Shown here: piece after piece, positions 6,691-8,747 of the stretch
How positions within the stretch are numbered: position 1 is the first letter of the stretch
How the letters are laid out: the number at the start of each line of letters is the position of its first letter
DNA from: Pseudomonadota bacterium
Lineage (GTDB): Bacteria > Pseudomonadota > Gammaproteobacteria > Acidiferrobacterales > Acidiferrobacteraceae
Reading direction: 5' to 3'
Assembly (NCBI GenBank): GCA_021795255.1
Contig: JAJYPQ010000139.1
Coordinates: 1-8,747, forward strand
DNA: 8,747 bases
Notes under the pieces: model-generated
Told to the model about the DNA's origin: nothing
Seen by the model: only the letters and a program-made list of their open reading frames with translations
The model's database searches: none
Program-made: the position numbers and the translations under genes

Positions 6691-6698
6691 TTCCTCCC
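6691..6698 (-). promoter_or_regulatory. ribosome binding site that fixes the yeaH start
   Basis: On the minus strand, GGGAGGAA lies seven bases before the ATG at 6683. This strong site, together with the family-typical N-terminus IIIDRR, decides for this start over the in-frame ATG 54 bases upstream. Confidence 0.8.
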
Positions 6699-6766
6699 GG
6701 CCGGTAAGGTAAGGCCGTGGCCCTCTCCCTGTGACACACTGCCGGTTCGCCTAGCTCCTGCCGAGT

Positions 6767-8701
6767 TTAGTGATGCTTACGGTAGCGCATGTACCAATCG
6801 ACGAGCAGCCGCACCTGCTTTTCTGTGTAGCCTTTGTGCTGCATGCGCACCACGAAATCGTGGTGCTTACGCTCATCGTCCGAGGTACGCTTCTTGCCAA
6901 ACGAAATAACGGGAAGTAGGTCTTCAGTATTGGCAAACATTTTACGTTCGATCACCACCCGAAGCTTTTCATAGCTTGTCCATGCTGGACTCTTGCCCCC
7001 ATGGCTCGCTTTCGCACGCAGCACGAAGTTGACAACCTCGTTGCGAAAGTCCTTAGGATTAGCAATACCCGCGGGTTTCTCGATCTTCTCAAGATCTTCG
7101 TTAAGCAAGGTTCTGTTCATCACCTGTCCCGTGTCTGGATCCCGGAATTCGGTGTCCTGTAGCCAAAAATCGGCATACTGGATATATTGGTCAAAGAGGT
7201 TCTGGCCATAGTCCCCGTAGCTTTCGAGATAGGCCTTTTGGATCTCCATCCCGAGGAATTCGGCATAGCGGGCCGCTAGTTCGTCCTTGAGGAACCCAAG
7301 ATAACGCGCCTCGAGGTCCGCCGGAAACTGTTCGGCACGAACCTGGTTTTCGAGCACGAGCAACAAGTGGACCGGATTGGCTGCCACTTCCTCGTTATCA
7401 AAATTGAACGTGCGCGACAGGATTTTATAGGCAAACCGTGTAGAAATGCCGTCCATGCCCTCGTCCACCCCGGCCATATCCCGATACTCCTGGAGGCTTT
7501 TGGCCTGTTGGTCCCGGTCCTTTAAAGTTTTGCCGTCGTAGATCTCCATCTTTGACCAAAGACTGCTGTTGCCAGGGTCTTTCAGGCGACTTAAAACCGA
7601 AAATCGCGCCAGCATTTCCAGCGTATCGGTCGCGCACGGAGCACCGCTTAGGGCACTGCCTTCAAGAAGCTTACGGTAGATCCGCGTCTCTTCTGTCACC
7701 CGCAGGCAATAGGGCACTTTCACGATGTAGACCCGGTCGAGAAAGGCTTCATTACGCTTGTTATTCCGAAACGCTGCCCATTCGGACTCGTTGCTGTGGG
7801 CTAGAATGATGCCCTGATAGGGCATGGCGCCGAACCCTTCCGTTCCGTTGTATGTCCCTTCTTGGGTAGCTGTGAGCAGCGGGTGCAACATCTTGATCGG
7901 CGCTTTGAACATCTCAACGAACTCGAGCACGCCCTGGGTCGTAACATTCAAACCCCCCGCATAAGAGTAGGCATCTGGGTCGTCCTGGGAAAAGTCCTCG
8001 AGCTTACGAATATCCACTTTCCCCACGAGACCTGCTATGTCCTGGTTATTCTCATCCCCAGGTTCGACCTTGGTGATACCGATCTGATGAAGCTGCGAAG
8101 GGTTGAGGCGCACGACGCTAAACTTCCGTATATCACCACCAAACTCGCGTAATCGTTTGGCAGCCCAAGGCGACATGACGTGTTGCAGCACGCGGCGAGG
8201 AATTCCGTAACGATCCTCCAAGACGGGTCCGTCCTCTCTCGGATCGAAGAGACCCAAGGGTGATTCATACAAAGGCGAGACCTTGCCCTGGGCGGCCAAG
8301 CAATAGATGGGGTGGCATTCCATGAGACTCTTTAGGCGCTCGGCCAAGGACGACTTGGCAGCCCCGACTGGACCCAGGAGATACAGGATCTGCTTACGCT
8401 CCTCCAATCCTTGAGCGGCATGGCGGAAATAGGCCACGAGATTTTCGACCACATCCTCTATGCCATAAAAATCGGCAAACGCCGGAAACGTAAGGAGCTT
8501 GCGATTCATAAAAATGCGCGCCAAACGTGGGTCGGCCTGGGTATCGACAATCTGCGGCTCCCCGATCGCCGCTAACATGCGCTCGGCCGCCGAAGCGTAC
8601 ACCAAGGGGCTTTTGGCGCAGTGGTCTAGGTATTCGTCAAGACTGAGGGTTGCCTCTCTTTGTTGCAAGAAACGTTCTTGATAACGATCAAATAGCACCA
8701 T
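6767..8701 (-). CDS. prkA: PrkA/YeaG serine protein kinase (AAA+ domain)
   Basis: This 644-residue protein is the same length as E. coli YeaG and can be aligned with it by eye almost throughout. The N-terminal AAA+ module has the Walker A loop GPVGAAKS (110-117, Lys116), IPRR (167-170), MSPWAAKRL (176-184), GDENNQD (215-221), GKVDIRKLE (227-235), LLTATQEG (275-282) and HSNESEW (302-308) followed by NEAFLDR. The C-terminal PrkA kinase-like part includes TSYEKLRVVIE (575-585), FANTEDLLPVIS (589-600) and the ending KQVRLLVDWYMRYRK. PrkA proteins phosphorylate serine in vitro. YeaG is induced under nitrogen and acid stress in E. coli, and PrkA acts in sporulation in Bacillus. AAGGGG (8708-8713 on the minus strand) lies six bases before the ATG. 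It is the first gene of the triad. The Walker A loop reads GAAK, where I remember GGGK in relatives. The protein is cytosolic. Confidence 0.97.
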   Translation of the reverse strand: MVLFDRYQERFLQQREATLSLDEYLDHCAKSPLVYASAAERMLAAIGEPQIVDTQADPRLARIFMNRKLLTFPAFADFYGIEDVVENLVAYFRHAAQGLEERKQILYLLGPVGAAKSSLAERLKSLMECHPIYCLAAQGKVSPLYESPLGLFDPREDGPVLEDRYGIPRRVLQHVMSPWAAKRLREFGGDIRKFSVVRLNPSQLHQIGITKVEPGDENNQDIAGLVGKVDIRKLEDFSQDDPDAYSYAGGLNVTTQGVLEFVEMFKAPIKMLHPLLTATQEGTYNGTEGFGAMPYQGIILAHSNESEWAAFRNNKRNEAFLDRVYIVKVPYCLRVTEETRIYRKLLEGSALSGAPCATDTLEMLARFSVLSRLKDPGNSSLWSKMEIYDGKTLKDRDQQAKSLQEYRDMAGVDEGMDGISTRFAYKILSRTFNFDNEEVAANPVHLLLVLENQVRAEQFPADLEARYLGFLKDELAARYAEFLGMEIQKAYLESYGDYGQNLFDQYIQYADFWLQDTEFRDPDTGQVMNRTLLNEDLEKIEKPAGIANPKDFRNEVVNFVLRAKASHGGKSPAWTSYEKLRVVIERKMFANTEDLLPVISFGKKRTSDDERKHHDFVVRMQHKGYTEKQVRLLVDWYMRYRKHH

Positions 8702-8747
8702 GATCCACCCCTTGCCGTATTGTTACCGCCTTTATCCCATCCTGACT
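8702..8747 (-). promoter_or_regulatory. upstream leader of the prkA operon (partial)
   Basis: Only 46 bases upstream of prkA are inside the window. They hold the ribosome binding site AAGGGG and an A/T-rich patch, TAACAATA in minus-strand reading, that could be part of a -10 region. No sigma54-type -24/-12 pair is visible in this stretch. The real promoter probably extends past the window edge. Confidence 0.3.

Noticed and set aside
6684..6737. N-terminal extension of yeaH to the ATG at 6737
   Set aside because: No ribosome site upstream. The internal ATG at 6683 has a strong one and yields the family-typical N-terminus.
6684..6766. GGCC-rich short repeats between prkA and yeaH as a processing or terminator element
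   Set aside because: Only four-base complementarities and no T-run; compatible with chance in GC-rich DNA.

Overview
The window comes from a moderately GC-rich proteobacterial chromosome, most likely a gammaproteobacterium. The evidence is SrkA (YihE), the YeaG/YeaH/YcgB-type triad close to the enterobacterial proteins, and a peroxiredoxin-glutaredoxin hybrid beside a glutathione reductase, a pairing known from Haemophilus-like and Chromatium-like bacteria. I cannot name a genus. There are no mobile elements, CRISPR arrays, tRNAs or rRNAs, and no gene-free stretch above about 180 bases. Every ORF has an ordinary chromosomal look.

Left part (1-2438, plus strand) is a thiol-redox block. It holds the last 62 codons of what looks like the C-terminal methyltransferase domain of the ovothiol enzyme OvoA, a complete peroxiredoxin-glutaredoxin fusion (280-1023), and a complete glutathione reductase (1089-2438). 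The last two form a natural peroxide-detoxifying pair: the reductase makes GSH, the glutaredoxin domain passes electrons from it, and the peroxiredoxin domain reduces peroxides. OvoA next door would add a second small thiol to the same locus.

Middle part (2439-3877) holds a 45-residue lysine-rich small protein gene on the minus strand (2491-2628), with a strong ribosome binding site. Diverging from it is the stress-response kinase gene srkA. A good sigma70-like promoter lies so close to the best srkA start that the message may be leaderless.

Right part (3878-8701, minus strand) is the conserved stress/sporulation-associated operon prkA (yeaG) - yeaH (yhbH) - spoVR (ycgB), transcribed leftward in that order: an AAA+ serine protein kinase, a VWA/MIDAS-domain protein and a SpoVR protein. 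The second and third genes overlap by 14 bases. The operon converges on srkA, so two unrelated stress-associated protein kinases end tail to tail.

I found no clearly new system. The points most worth a second look are the ovothiol/glutathione gene neighbourhood, the possible leaderless start of srkA, the altered NADPH-binding arginine pair in the reductase, the CPHC active site of the glutaredoxin domain, and the small Lys-rich protein.
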